Shown here one piece after another: positions 25,286 through 34,024 of a DNA stretch of 61,469 bases. This stretch comes from Rhizobium sp. NFR07. GTDB taxonomy: Bacteria > Pseudomonadota > Alphaproteobacteria > Rhizobiales > Rhizobiaceae. Made by a program: the position numbers and the translations under genes. The stretch is taken from NCBI RefSeq assembly GCF_900111905.1, contig NZ_FOKM01000026.1:1-61469 (forward strand), in the 5' to 3' direction. The notes below the pieces were generated by a model. The model searched no databases and had not been told where the DNA came from. It was given only the letters and a program-made list of their open reading frames with translations. Every line of letters starts with the position of its first letter. Positions within the stretch are counted from its first letter, which is position 1.

Positions 25286-26845
25286 ATGATTGCTCACATC
25301 CTGATCGTTGATGACGATCCGATCCAGCGCCGCCTTCTGAAGAACGCCGTCGAGCGGCATGGGCATGTGGCGCATCTTGCAGAAAATGGAAGAGCAGCAC
25401 TCGACTTTCTCGCCCGATCCAACGGCGACGTGAACGTCATCGTGCTCGATCTCATGATGCCGGAGATGGACGGGCTGAGCTTCCTCGCCGCGCTGCGCGA
25501 AACGGGCACAACGACGCCGGTGATCGTGCAGACCGGGCAGGGCAGCATCGAATCCGTCGTCCAGGCGATGCGGGCCGGCGCCTTTGACTTCGTCGTCAAG
25601 CCGGTCTCCCCCGAACGGATCGCCACCTCGATCTCCAACGCACTCAAGCTCGACCAGCGCGAGGGCAAGTCCAAGGCCGGACGTCGTCGCCCGGGTGTCG
25701 TCGGCTTCAACGACATCGTCTCGGCAAGCCCGGACATGCTGCGCGTCATCGATCTCGCCCAGCGCGCCGCCCATTCCAACATTCCGGTGGTGCTGGAAGG
25801 TGAATCCGGCGTCGGCAAGGAAATGATCGCCCGCGCCATCCAGTCTGGCAGCGACCGGGCCAACAAGCCGTTCATCACCGTCAATTGCGGTGCGATCCCG
25901 GCCAATCTGGTCGAGAGCATCCTGTTCGGCCATGAGAAGGGCGCCTTTACCGGCGCAACCGAGCGTCATACCGGCAAGTTTGTCGAAGCCGATGGCGGCA
26001 CGCTGTTCCTTGACGAGATCGGTGACCTGCCGCTCGACGTCCAAGTCAAGCTGCTGCGCGCCGTGCAGCAGGGCGAGATCGAGACCGTCGGCGCCGGCAA
26101 GGTGCAGAAGGTCAACGTGCGCCTGATCTCGGCCACCAACAAGGACCTGATCGAAGAGGTCCGCGCCGGCCGGTTCCGGGAGGATCTCTATTATCGCCTC
26201 AACGTCTTCCCGATCACCATTCCGGCGCTTCGCCGCCGCAAGGAGGACGTTCCGCATCTCGTGCGTGTCTTCGCTGAGCGATTCTCCGTCGAGCAGAAGC
26301 TGCCGCGCCATCTCGGTGTCAGCGCCGGCGCGCTTGGTCTGCTGACCGCTTACGACTGGCCAGGCAATATCCGCCAGCTCGAAAACGCCATCTTCCGTGC
26401 CGTCGTCCTGGCAGAAGGCGAAGAGCTGACGGAACTCGACTTCCCCCAGATCGCAGCACAGGTTCCCGAATTCCGTACGGCGGAACTGGCAGCGACCGCA
26501 GTGGCGCCGGCCATGGCGATGGAGCCCTCGGTCAGCCGTCTCGACATGAGTGAGCCGAGTTTTCCACAACCTTCTATGCCGCCCCGTTCCAACCGGCCGG
26601 ATCCTCGCGCGCTACTCGCCGCTGCCTATCCGGCATCGGACAATGTCATCGTCAGCACCGACGATGCGGGCGAAGTGCGCAAACTTGCCGATGTCGAGGA
26701 GGAGCTGATCCGCTTCGCGCTGAAGTTCTATCGCGGCCAGATGAGCCAGGTTGCCCGCAAACTCGGCATCGGACGCTCGACGCTTTACCGCAAGCTCAAG
26801 GATTACGGAATCGATCCGGATGATCCGCTGAAGGAAGCCGCTTGA
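25286..26845 (+). CDS. sigma-54-dependent response regulator (REC-AAA-Fis)
   Basis: 519 residues from ATG at 25286. The receiver domain (about 1-120) starts IAHILIVDDD and has the phospho-acceptor Asp in IVLDLMMPEMDG (about 54). The AAA+ sigma-54 interaction domain (about 140-375) has Walker A GESGVGKE, the GAFTGA loop and Walker B GGTLFLDEIGDL. A roughly 70-residue proline-rich linker follows, then a Fis-type helix-turn-helix (MSQVARKLGIGRSTLYRKLK, about 491-510). It activates RpoN promoters in response to an unknown histidine kinase; no kinase gene is adjacent. Confidence 0.93.
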   Translation: MIAHILIVDDDPIQRRLLKNAVERHGHVAHLAENGRAALDFLARSNGDVNVIVLDLMMPEMDGLSFLAALRETGTTTPVIVQTGQGSIESVVQAMRAGAFDFVVKPVSPERIATSISNALKLDQREGKSKAGRRRPGVVGFNDIVSASPDMLRVIDLAQRAAHSNIPVVLEGESGVGKEMIARAIQSGSDRANKPFITVNCGAIPANLVESILFGHEKGAFTGATERHTGKFVEADGGTLFLDEIGDLPLDVQVKLLRAVQQGEIETVGAGKVQKVNVRLISATNKDLIEEVRAGRFREDLYYRLNVFPITIPALRRRKEDVPHLVRVFAERFSVEQKLPRHLGVSAGALGLLTAYDWPGNIRQLENAIFRAVVLAEGEELTELDFPQIAAQVPEFRTAELAATAVAPAMAMEPSVSRLDMSEPSFPQPSMPPRSNRPDPRALLAAAYPASDNVIVSTDDAGEVRKLADVEEELIRFALKFYRGQMSQVARKLGIGRSTLYRKLKDYGIDPDDPLKEAA

Positions 26846-27077
26846 AAAGGGATTTCGATTAGCGATCCGTCATCTTCAGGCAAGGAAACCATGGCAATCT
26901 GCGTCAATCTATCCTTAGCAGTTCATTGACTATAGAAGAGATGCTTGTACATGTGTGGCAAATTTGCCATCGTGTGACCGCAATTGTCAGTCAAATGAGA
27001 CAGCGAGGGATGTTGTCTACAGGACGGGGATCGCTTTGCCTTTGTTGAATGCAAAAGAAACGCTCTCGAGCGCGAGC

Positions 27078-28910
27078 ATGCGACATCTCGCTCTCAAGGC
27101 ATTTCAATCGCTGACCAAGCGCGTGGCCATGGGCGCAGCGCTTGCTGTCGTGGCGGGATCGATCCTTTCGGCAACTGTTACCGAGGCGGCTGCGGAGAAC
27201 CGCAGCCTAAAGCTCTATTTCATCCATACCGGCGAAAAGGCCGAGATCACCTTCAAGCGCAATGGCCGATTCGATCCGAAGGGCCTGGCGCAGATCAACA
27301 ATTTCCTGCGCGACTGGCGCAAGAACGAGCCGACCAAGATGGATCCGCGGCTCTTCGACCTCGTCTGGGAAGTCTATCGGCGCAGCGGTGCCAAGGATTA
27401 TATCCACGTCGTGTCCGCTTATCGTTCGCCTTCGACCAACGGCATGCTGCGCGGCCGCTCGCGCAATACCGGCGTGGCGAAGAACAGCCAGCACATGCTC
27501 GGCAAGGCGATGGACTTCTACATTCCGGGCGTAAAGCTCGCCACGCTTCGCGCACTTGCCATGCAGATGCAGGTCGGTGGCGTCGGCTTCTATCCGAAAT
27601 CCGGTTCGCCCTTCGTGCATCTCGACGTCGGCGGTGTTCGCGCATGGCCGCGCATGAGCCGCCAGGAGCTGGTGCAGATCTTCCCCAAGGGCAACACGCT
27701 TCATCTGCCGGCTGATGGAAATCCGCTGCCGGGCTATGATCAGGCTCTGGCCGACTACAAGAAGCGTGTCGGTTCAAGCTCGATCGAGATTGCCTCCACG
27801 GCCGGCAGCGCGCCTGCCGGCGAACGCAAGCGCCGCGGCTTCCTGGCCGCTCTCTTCGGCGGCGGTGCCGACGAGGAAGAGGATAACGGCGAAAGCAGCA
27901 CGCCGACCATGGCGTCGCCGCGCCAGCAGCCGTCGACGATCCCGGCCGCCAAGCAGCCGGCTGATGATGCCGACGACAATGCACCGCTGCCCGGCGTGAT
28001 GGTCGCATCCGCCGAGCCGGCGCAACAGCAGCAACCTGCCAATATCGCAGCGCCGATCCCGGCCTCGCGCCCGGCCTTCCGTCAGGATGGCCCAGGCGGG
28101 CTGGCGACCGCTCTCTATTCGCAGCAGCGCAACCCGGCGCAGGAAGCGCTGGCGCTGCAGACCGCCGCAACCGCAAACGGTCAGACGCCGAATGGAGATT
28201 TCGAAGATCTCGCGAAATATTCCGTGCCGGTGCCGACACTGCTCGGTGCGCGCGGCCTGAAGGGCGATGCCGATACGTCTTCCATGACGGCCTCGCTCGA
28301 GAATGTTCCGGTGCCGTTGCAGCAGATGGCCGCGGTGCCGCTTCCGGCCCATCGCCCGGCTGCGCCGCAGCTGGCCTATGCCGCTCCGGCAGCACAGACG
28401 CCGCTGGAGCAGGAACAAGCATTGACGCCTGAGCTCGTCGCGGCGCTGTCGCAGAGCATGGACGAGGAGCAGCGGCCCGCCGCTCCGGTCGCAGCGGTAA
28501 CCCCGGTTGCCAGCACGGCTCGCCCGGCCCAGCAGTCCGCACCTGTCGCGCCGCCGCACAAGCCCGTCTATGTCGCAGCCCTGTCGCCGAAGATCCTGCA
28601 GGCGCCATCCCGCGCCAAGCAGTTCGGTGACGGCTTCGATGCGCCGAAGCCGGTTTCGGCCTCCGCCGCTGCGACCCCGACGAAGGGTGGACGGTCCGGT
28701 AAGCCGAGCGCACAGCCTTCCGGCAACCTGACCCAGGATGCCCTGGCCAAGTGGGCGCTGAACAACGGCAAGTCGGGTGATGTCGTCTCGGTGAAGGCGC
28801 CGCGCGTCGTGACACGGACGCTGAACAGCGAATATTCCGCCGCCTATGGCAGCGATGGGTTCAAGCCGGTCGCCGCGACCGTGGCAATCGATCCGAACCG
28901 CTTCAACTAA
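27078..28910 (+). CDS. DUF882 / M15-like peptidase domain protein with long disordered tail
   Basis: 610 residues from ATG at 27078; the longer frame from 26955 is less likely. A signal-anchor region (MGAALAVVAGSILSATVTEA, about 17-36) precedes the DUF882 domain (about 40-210). This is related to M15 peptidases of the MepK/YcbK type, which cut peptidoglycan cross-links. Putative metal ligands lie in SQHMLGKAMDFY (His and Asp) and PFVHLDVG (His). The remaining nearly 400 residues are low-complexity, rich in Pro, Ala and Gln, and probably disordered. Envelope location is inferred. Confidence 0.82.
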   Translation: MRHLALKAFQSLTKRVAMGAALAVVAGSILSATVTEAAAENRSLKLYFIHTGEKAEITFKRNGRFDPKGLAQINNFLRDWRKNEPTKMDPRLFDLVWEVYRRSGAKDYIHVVSAYRSPSTNGMLRGRSRNTGVAKNSQHMLGKAMDFYIPGVKLATLRALAMQMQVGGVGFYPKSGSPFVHLDVGGVRAWPRMSRQELVQIFPKGNTLHLPADGNPLPGYDQALADYKKRVGSSSIEIASTAGSAPAGERKRRGFLAALFGGGADEEEDNGESSTPTMASPRQQPSTIPAAKQPADDADDNAPLPGVMVASAEPAQQQQPANIAAPIPASRPAFRQDGPGGLATALYSQQRNPAQEALALQTAATANGQTPNGDFEDLAKYSVPVPTLLGARGLKGDADTSSMTASLENVPVPLQQMAAVPLPAHRPAAPQLAYAAPAAQTPLEQEQALTPELVAALSQSMDEEQRPAAPVAAVTPVASTARPAQQSAPVAPPHKPVYVAALSPKILQAPSRAKQFGDGFDAPKPVSASAAATPTKGGRSGKPSAQPSGNLTQDALAKWALNNGKSGDVVSVKAPRVVTRTLNSEYSAAYGSDGFKPVAATVAIDPNRFN

Positions 28911-28927
28911 TCCGCCAAACCAGTTCC

Positions 28928-28957
28928 GGCATTCCTCCCGCCTTCGTGAGGAATGCC
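28928..28957 (+). terminator. hairpin after the DUF882 gene
   Basis: Perfect ten-base arms GGCATTCCTC / GAGGAATGCC around a ten-base loop, 17 bases after the stop codon. No T-run follows, so termination efficiency is uncertain. Confidence 0.55.
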
Positions 28958-28975
28958 CTTGGCTCGCCGATCAAT

Positions 28976-30247
28976 CTACTTTCCCAATTTCCAGAGCACC
29001 GTCTGTGCGGCCTCGTTGCCGGCGACGATGGCGCCTTCGATATAGCCGGGAAACGAGGGCGAGAGTTCCGAACAGGCGAAACGCAGCCGTGGCAGACCTT
29101 CAAGCAGGACATCCTCGGCATCGGGTGAGTGAAGATCGGTGATGACGTCGCTGTAGGCGCCATCGCTCCAGGCATCGTTGACCCAATCCCTCACGCAGGT
29201 CGAGCGTGGTGTTCGCGCTTCTTCGCCAAGCGCGCTTGCGAGTTCGTCTGTCACGAAGGCGACCAGTTCGGATTGCAGGCGCTTATGCCAGTCGGAGGCC
29301 AGGGGGCCGCCGATGAAGACGACGAGGCCGTAATAATTTCCATGGCTGATGTCGCAGGCATACATGCCCTGGGGCGTGCTCCAGCGCACCGAGCCGCTCA
29401 AGCCCCTGTCTCGCCAGAACGGAGTCTCATAGCCGATCATCAGCTTGATGACGCATCCGGGTGACCACGCGTCGAGCGCCTTCGTCAACCGGGCGGGCAG
29501 GGCTGGCGAAATTTCGATCTGCCGGGCCATGACGGGCGGAACGGCGAAGATCACCTGCCGGGCGGTGATTGCACGACCGTTTACGTCCACTTCCACCTCA
29601 TCATCCATCAAGGTGACGCAGGTGGCCGGCGAGGACAGGCGCAGACGATCGCCAAGCCGGGCTGCGAGCTTTTCGGCGAGGCCCTGCATCGTGCCGGCCA
29701 GGAACATTTCCAGCTCGGGATAGACATTGGTGATGCGGCGGTCGTTCGATGCCAGATAGGCAAGGCTGATCTCTTCCGGCGCGCGGCACCAGAGCCCCAT
29801 GACCAGGCGGCGGAAGGAATCCAGAACCGCGGGATCCTCGTCCTGCTGGCGTTCGATCCATTGAGCGACCGTCAGGCCGGCAAGCGCCGGATCGGAAAGG
29901 TCGAGGGCGATCATGCGGTCGCGCAGGCGGTCGACCTCTTGCCATATGCTCTCTCCCCTCTGCTCGGCGAGCGGCGGCCGGTAGGAAGGCCTGCCGGAAA
30001 CATAGGTCCAGACTTCCTCGGCGCCATGCTGCTTCGCCAAGTCGACGAGATGCGTCATGTCGCGGCAGAAGAATTGACCGCCGGTATCGATGCGGGTCCC
30101 GTCCGGCAGATATTCGGCCTCTGCCCGACCGCCGACGCGCTGCCTTGCCTCGACGAGCACGACATCGCAACCGGCCTCCATCAGCGCGACAGCGGCAGTA
30201 AGCCCGGTAAAGCCGGCGCCGATTACGATCACGTCATGGTCAGGCAT
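28976..30247 (-). CDS. flavin monoamine oxidase-family protein
   Basis: 423 residues. The FAD motif is VIVIGAGFTGLTAAVALMEAG (about 5-25), followed by EARQRVGGRAEAEYLPDG and the DTGGQFF segment typical of amine oxidases. A C-terminal FAD-binding region (about 385-415) has LRFACSELSPSFPGYIEGAI. It probably oxidises a primary amine or polyamine to aldehyde, ammonia and hydrogen peroxide. The substrate is not indicated by neighbours. There is no signal peptide. gapR lies upstream on the same strand but is separated by a strong terminator. Confidence 0.87.
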   Translation of the reverse strand: MPDHDVIVIGAGFTGLTAAVALMEAGCDVVLVEARQRVGGRAEAEYLPDGTRIDTGGQFFCRDMTHLVDLAKQHGAEEVWTYVSGRPSYRPPLAEQRGESIWQEVDRLRDRMIALDLSDPALAGLTVAQWIERQQDEDPAVLDSFRRLVMGLWCRAPEEISLAYLASNDRRITNVYPELEMFLAGTMQGLAEKLAARLGDRLRLSSPATCVTLMDDEVEVDVNGRAITARQVIFAVPPVMARQIEISPALPARLTKALDAWSPGCVIKLMIGYETPFWRDRGLSGSVRWSTPQGMYACDISHGNYYGLVVFIGGPLASDWHKRLQSELVAFVTDELASALGEEARTPRSTCVRDWVNDAWSDGAYSDVITDLHSPDAEDVLLEGLPRLRFACSELSPSFPGYIEGAIVAGNEAAQTVLWKLGK

Positions 30248-30290
30248 GGGAGGCTCCCAAAAGGGGATGATGGTCGTCGGGAAGGCTGCA

Positions 30291-30319
30291 AAGAAAAAGC
30301 CCGCCTTGCGGCGGGCTTT
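30291..30319 (-). terminator. rho-independent terminator of gapR
   Basis: Perfect ten-base arms AAAGCCCGCC / GGCGGGCTTT around TTGC, followed on the minus strand by TTCTTTGC. It lies 12 bases beyond the gapR stop codon and ahead of the amine oxidase gene. Confidence 0.88.
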
Positions 30320-30331
30320 GAAACGATCGGG

Positions 30332-30610
30332 TCAGGCTGCTTCTTCTTCGTCGGTCGCAGCACCCGGGATCATGCCGAGCGCGCTGAGATAGGTGTCGAG
30401 GATCAGGTCCTCTTCCATGCGCTCCTGGTCGTCCTTCTTGCGAAGGGCAATGACCTTTTTCATGATCTTGGTGTCATAGCCCATGGACTTGGCTTCGCCG
30501 TAGACGTCCTTGATATCGTCGGCAATCGTCTTCTTTTCTTCTTCGAGTCTTTCGATCCGCTCGACAAATGCGCGGAGTTGGTCGCGGGCGACGCCATGAG
30601 CATCAGACAT
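30332..30610 (-). CDS. gapR: GapR-family nucleoid-associated protein (DUF2312/UPF0335)
   Basis: 92 residues from ATG at 30610, with AGGAGG five bases upstream. It is a small charged helical protein. The core LRAFVERIERLEEEKKTIAD and IKDVYGEAKSMGYDTKIMKK matches the DUF2312 family. Caulobacter GapR belongs to this family; it is an essential DNA-binding protein that encircles overtwisted AT-rich DNA ahead of replication and transcription. The acidic C-terminal tail (ATDEEEAA) is an extra. The assignment rests on the core sequence. Other rhizobial paralogues may exist elsewhere. Confidence 0.85.
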   Translation of the reverse strand: MSDAHGVARDQLRAFVERIERLEEEKKTIADDIKDVYGEAKSMGYDTKIMKKVIALRKKDDQERMEEDLILDTYLSALGMIPGAATDEEEAA

Positions 30611-30721
30611 CGGGGCCTCCTGGTGATGGGAATGTCTCTGAGTGGTGGTCAAGTGCCGAAAAGCGGTGGCAAGGTCAAGCCCAATCAATCGTCATGGGCA
30701 TTTCAGCCTGCCGCGTCCGGA

Positions 30722-31030
30722 TCACTCGTGGGGCGGCTTGTTGACTTCGAATGCGGCTTTTTGAGCGTCACTGGCTTCCTTCTGGTGAAGCTTCTTCCAG
30801 TCGTCAAACGGCATGCCGTAGACGATCTCCCGCGATTGATCCTTGGAAAGGTCGATACCCGCCTCGTTCGCGGCGTCCTTGTACCAGTTCGACAGGCAGT
30901 TCCGGCAGAAGCCGGCAAGGTTCATCATGTCGATGTTCTGCACGTCGGTGCGCTGGCGCAGATGCTGGACAAGCCGGCGGAAGGCGGCCGCCTCGAGTTC
31001 CGTCTGCTGTTCCCTGGTGAGCTCGGTCAT
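30722..31030 (-). CDS. DUF1244-family protein
   Basis: 102 residues from ATG at 31030, with AAGGAG upstream. It is a small soluble helical protein. Characteristic stretches are AAAFRRLVQHLRQRTDVQN, NLAGFCRNCLSNWY (about 41-54, with two close cysteines) and REIVYGMPFDDWK. The family is widespread in Proteobacteria and has no established function. It lies 28 bases after the N-formylglutamate amidohydrolase gene and 111 bases before gapR on the same strand, so the three may share a transcript. Confidence 0.85.
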   Translation of the reverse strand: MTELTREQQTELEAAAFRRLVQHLRQRTDVQNIDMMNLAGFCRNCLSNWYKDAANEAGIDLSKDQSREIVYGMPFDDWKKLHQKEASDAQKAAFEVNKPPHE

Positions 31031-31058
31031 CGGAACGTCTCCTTGCTTTGTCTGTCGG

Positions 31059-31853
31059 TCACGCCGGATAGGGGCCGGTGCGCGACGGGAAGATTCTGTA
31101 TTCGTGCAATGTGGGGTCGGCATTCAGCCGGTTGAAGATCGGCGCCAGTCTTTGCGCCCAGGCATCCATGCCGGCGTCGTCGCCGACCAGGTCCTGCCGG
31201 ACTTCCAGCAACGCATGCGGTATGCCCGTCATCATGCAGTGGCGATACATGGTGTCGCCCTTCAATGCGCCGTCATAGGGTTCGTTGTCGCCGACGACGA
31301 TATCGCCCGGCTCGCGCAGATGTTCGAGGAACGGCAGCACGACGCGGTCGTCTGTGTCCCAGAGGATAGCCGCATGCCAGGGGCGGGCGAATTCCTTCCA
31401 AAATGGGGTGAAGGAATGCAGCGACAACACTAGCGGCGCCTTGCCTGTCGCGGATGCGGTCCTGGCAATCGTCTGCTCGACGGCGCGATGATAGGGCCGA
31501 TGATAGGTGTCGAGGCGGAATTGCCACTCGGCGTCGGTGATTGGATGATTGCCAGGGATGATCGCGCCGTCGGAAATTTTCATGACCAGCGTCGGGTCGT
31601 CCTCTCCGCGGTTCGGATCGATCAGCAGGCGGGAGAAGCAGCCGAGAACGGCCGGCACGCCGAGCATGGCCGCCAGCCGGCGCGTCATGCCCTCAATGCC
31701 GATATCGTAGGCTATGTGACGCATGAAGGCGGTATCGGGCAGGCCGAGGCTACCATAGCGCTCCGGCAGCCGGTTCATCGCATGGTCGGCGAGAAGCACC
31801 ATGCCTTTGTCATAGTCGCCTTCTATGATTTCGAACGGTGTGAAGTCCTGCAT
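31059..31853 (-). CDS. N-formylglutamate amidohydrolase-family protein
   Basis: 264 residues from ATG at 31853. The family hydrolyses N-formylglutamate to glutamate and formate (the HutG step of histidine degradation) or related N-acyl amino acids. Family segments are VLLADHAMNRLPERYGSLG (about 18-36), DPNRGEDDPTLV, YHRPYHRAVEQ and LSLHSFTPFW. No histidine-utilisation genes are nearby, so the substrate could be another formyl or acyl amino acid. It is the likely first gene of a unit with the DUF1244 gene. Confidence 0.85.
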   Translation of the reverse strand: MQDFTPFEIIEGDYDKGMVLLADHAMNRLPERYGSLGLPDTAFMRHIAYDIGIEGMTRRLAAMLGVPAVLGCFSRLLIDPNRGEDDPTLVMKISDGAIIPGNHPITDAEWQFRLDTYHRPYHRAVEQTIARTASATGKAPLVLSLHSFTPFWKEFARPWHAAILWDTDDRVVLPFLEHLREPGDIVVGDNEPYDGALKGDTMYRHCMMTGIPHALLEVRQDLVGDDAGMDAWAQRLAPIFNRLNADPTLHEYRIFPSRTGPYPA

Positions 31854-32086
31854 GGGGCCTGTATTGGAAATAGGGGCAATTGCGAACGGTGTTCTGCGGC
31901 CGGTGATGGCATGGTGCCGGACGAGGCGCAAGGGTGGCATGCTCGGCCACGTCCGAGAGGTCTTGTGAAGAGTTCACGAAAAGACGACCAAAAAGGGCAT
32001 TATAATCGATTGGAGCTTCGTTGACTTTCAAAGCCGTCCGCGCGAGAAAGTGCGTCACGAATAACCATGGAGTCCTGACGGAAACC

Positions 32087-32560
32087 GTGTCGAAAAAATC
32101 CCTTAAAAACTATCTTCGTGCGTTCCTTTCCGTACCGGCCGGGACTCTCGCCTTGTGCATCGGTGGGCCGCTTCTCATGGCGTCGCCGGCTCACGCGGAT
32201 TTTCGCGTCTGCAACGGCACGCAGAACCTTGTCGGCGTGGCGATCGGTTACCGTGCGCAGGACGGCTGGAATACCGAAGGCTGGTGGCAGGTGCCCGCTT
32301 CCACCTGCGCGACCCTGATCGAGGGCGAGCTCCAGTCCCGCTACTATTATCTTTATGCCGAGGACTCCGCCCGGGGCGGCCGTTGGACCGGCAATGTGAA
32401 CATGTGCGTCGCCGAGAACGAGTTCAAGATCGTCGGCGTCAACGATTGTTTCGCCCGTGGCTATCAGCGCATGGGCTTCAAGGAATATGACACGGGTCGT
32501 CAGGGCAGCTGGATGGTCCAGCTTTCCGATACGCCCGGCACGCAGGAAGGCCAGAATTGA
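32087..32560 (+). CDS. DUF1036-family exported protein
   Basis: 157 residues from GTG at 32087; an in-frame TTG at 32021 would add 22. A signal peptide (LRAFLSVPAGTLALCIGG, ending near AHA-DF) precedes one DUF1036 domain (about 40-150). That domain starts DFRVCNGTQNLVGVAIGYR and contains GWWQVPASTCATLIEGEL and an even spread of cysteines. The function is unknown; the family is conserved in alphaproteobacteria. Its stop codon overlaps the pyk start (TGATG), so the two are translationally coupled, an arrangement I recall from other rhizobia. Confidence 0.85.
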   Translation: MSKKSLKNYLRAFLSVPAGTLALCIGGPLLMASPAHADFRVCNGTQNLVGVAIGYRAQDGWNTEGWWQVPASTCATLIEGELQSRYYYLYAEDSARGGRWTGNVNMCVAENEFKIVGVNDCFARGYQRMGFKEYDTGRQGSWMVQLSDTPGTQEGQN

Positions 32561-33999
32561 TGAGGCGCAACCGCAAAGTAAAGATCCTTGCCACGCTCGG
32601 CCCGGCATCTTCCGAAGAGGAGATGATCCAGAAGCTGCATGAAGCGGGTGCGGATCTTTTCCGCATCAACATGAGCCATGCCAGCCATGACGTGATGCGG
32701 ACGCTGATCAAGCGCATCCGCGCGGTCGAAGAGCGCAGTGGTCGTCCGATCGGCATTCTCTGCGACCTGCAGGGCCCGAAGCTGCGCGTCGGCAAGTTTG
32801 CCAATACCAAGGTGACGCTGACCCCCGGCCAGACCTTTACGCTCGACAACAATGAAGCGCCCGGTGACGAAAAGCGCGTCTTCCTTCCGCATCCGGAAAT
32901 CCTGGAAGCGGTCAAGGCCGGCGACCGCCTGCTGATCGACGACGGCAAGCTGGCGCTGAAGGCTGAGAAGGCTGACGGCAAGAGCATCGTCTGTACGGTC
33001 GTTGCCGGAACCAGCATTTCCGACCGCAAGGGCGTCAGCCTGCCCGACACGCTGCTCGGCGTTGGTGCGCTGACCGAAAAGGACAGGGCCGACCTCGACG
33101 CCGTTCTGGCGACCGAGGAGGCAGACTGGGTCGCGCTGTCCTTCGTCCAGCGTCCGGAAGATCTGGCCGAGGTCCGCAAGATCTCCCGTGGCCGCGTCGG
33201 CATCATGTCAAAGATTGAGAAGCCGCAGGCGCTCGAGCGGATCGACGAGATCATCGAACTCTCCGACGCCGTCATGGTCGCCCGCGGCGATCTCGGCGTT
33301 GAAATGCCGATCGAGGCCGTTCCCGGCATCCAGAAGCAGCTGACGCGCGCCTGCCGCCGCGCCGGCAAGCCGGTCGTCGTCGCCACCCAGATGCTGGAAT
33401 CGATGATCTCCTCGCCGGTCCCGACCCGCGCCGAAGTCTCCGACGTGTCGATCGCCGTCTTCGAAGGCGCCGATGCGGTCATGCTGTCGGCTGAATCCGC
33501 GTCCGGCCAGTATCCGGTGGAGGCCGTTTCGATGATGGCGTCGATCGCCCGCCAGGTGGAGCAGGATCCGCTCTATCCGAGCATCATCTACGCCCAGCGC
33601 GCGACGCCTGAAGCGACCGGTGCCGACGCGATTTCGCTCGCGGCCCGACAGATCGCCGAGACGCTGCGTCTGTCGGCCATCGTCACCTATACCTCGTCGG
33701 GCACGACGGGCCTGCGTGCCTCGCGCGAGCGCCCGAACGTGCCGATCATCGCGCTGTCGCCGATCATCCAGACGGCGCGCCGCCTGTCGGTCTGCTGGGG
33801 CCTGCATTGCGTCGTCACCCACGATGCGACGGACCTGGACGACATGGTGAACCGCGCCTGCCGCATCGTCGTGTCGGAAGGGTTCGGCAAGCCGGGCGAC
33901 CGCGTCATCATCTCGGCCGGCGTGCCGCTTGGAACGCCGGGTGCCACCAACATGCTGCGCATCGCCTATATCGGCTCCGACGGCCAGTCGGGCATGTAA
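32560..33999 (+). CDS. pyk: pyruvate kinase
   Basis: 479 residues. It converts phosphoenolpyruvate and ADP to pyruvate and ATP. The start ATG overlaps the DUF1036 stop codon. Conserved regions are KILATLGPASS (about 7-17), RINMSHASH with the substrate-binding Arg, the signature GIMSKIEKPQALERI (about 215-229, catalytic Lys) and ARGDLGVEMP (about 243-252). The B domain lies at about 70-165 and the allosteric C domain at about 345-479. The family length is normal. It ends just before a hairpin shared with the convergent exporter gene. Confidence 0.96.
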   Translation: MRRNRKVKILATLGPASSEEEMIQKLHEAGADLFRINMSHASHDVMRTLIKRIRAVEERSGRPIGILCDLQGPKLRVGKFANTKVTLTPGQTFTLDNNEAPGDEKRVFLPHPEILEAVKAGDRLLIDDGKLALKAEKADGKSIVCTVVAGTSISDRKGVSLPDTLLGVGALTEKDRADLDAVLATEEADWVALSFVQRPEDLAEVRKISRGRVGIMSKIEKPQALERIDEIIELSDAVMVARGDLGVEMPIEAVPGIQKQLTRACRRAGKPVVVATQMLESMISSPVPTRAEVSDVSIAVFEGADAVMLSAESASGQYPVEAVSMMASIARQVEQDPLYPSIIYAQRATPEATGADAISLAARQIAETLRLSAIVTYTSSGTTGLRASRERPNVPIIALSPIIQTARRLSVCWGLHCVVTHDATDLDDMVNRACRIVVSEGFGKPGDRVIISAGVPLGTPGATNMLRIAYIGSDGQSGM

Positions 34000-34024
34000 G
34001 GCGAAAGTTGGATTGCGAAAGATT

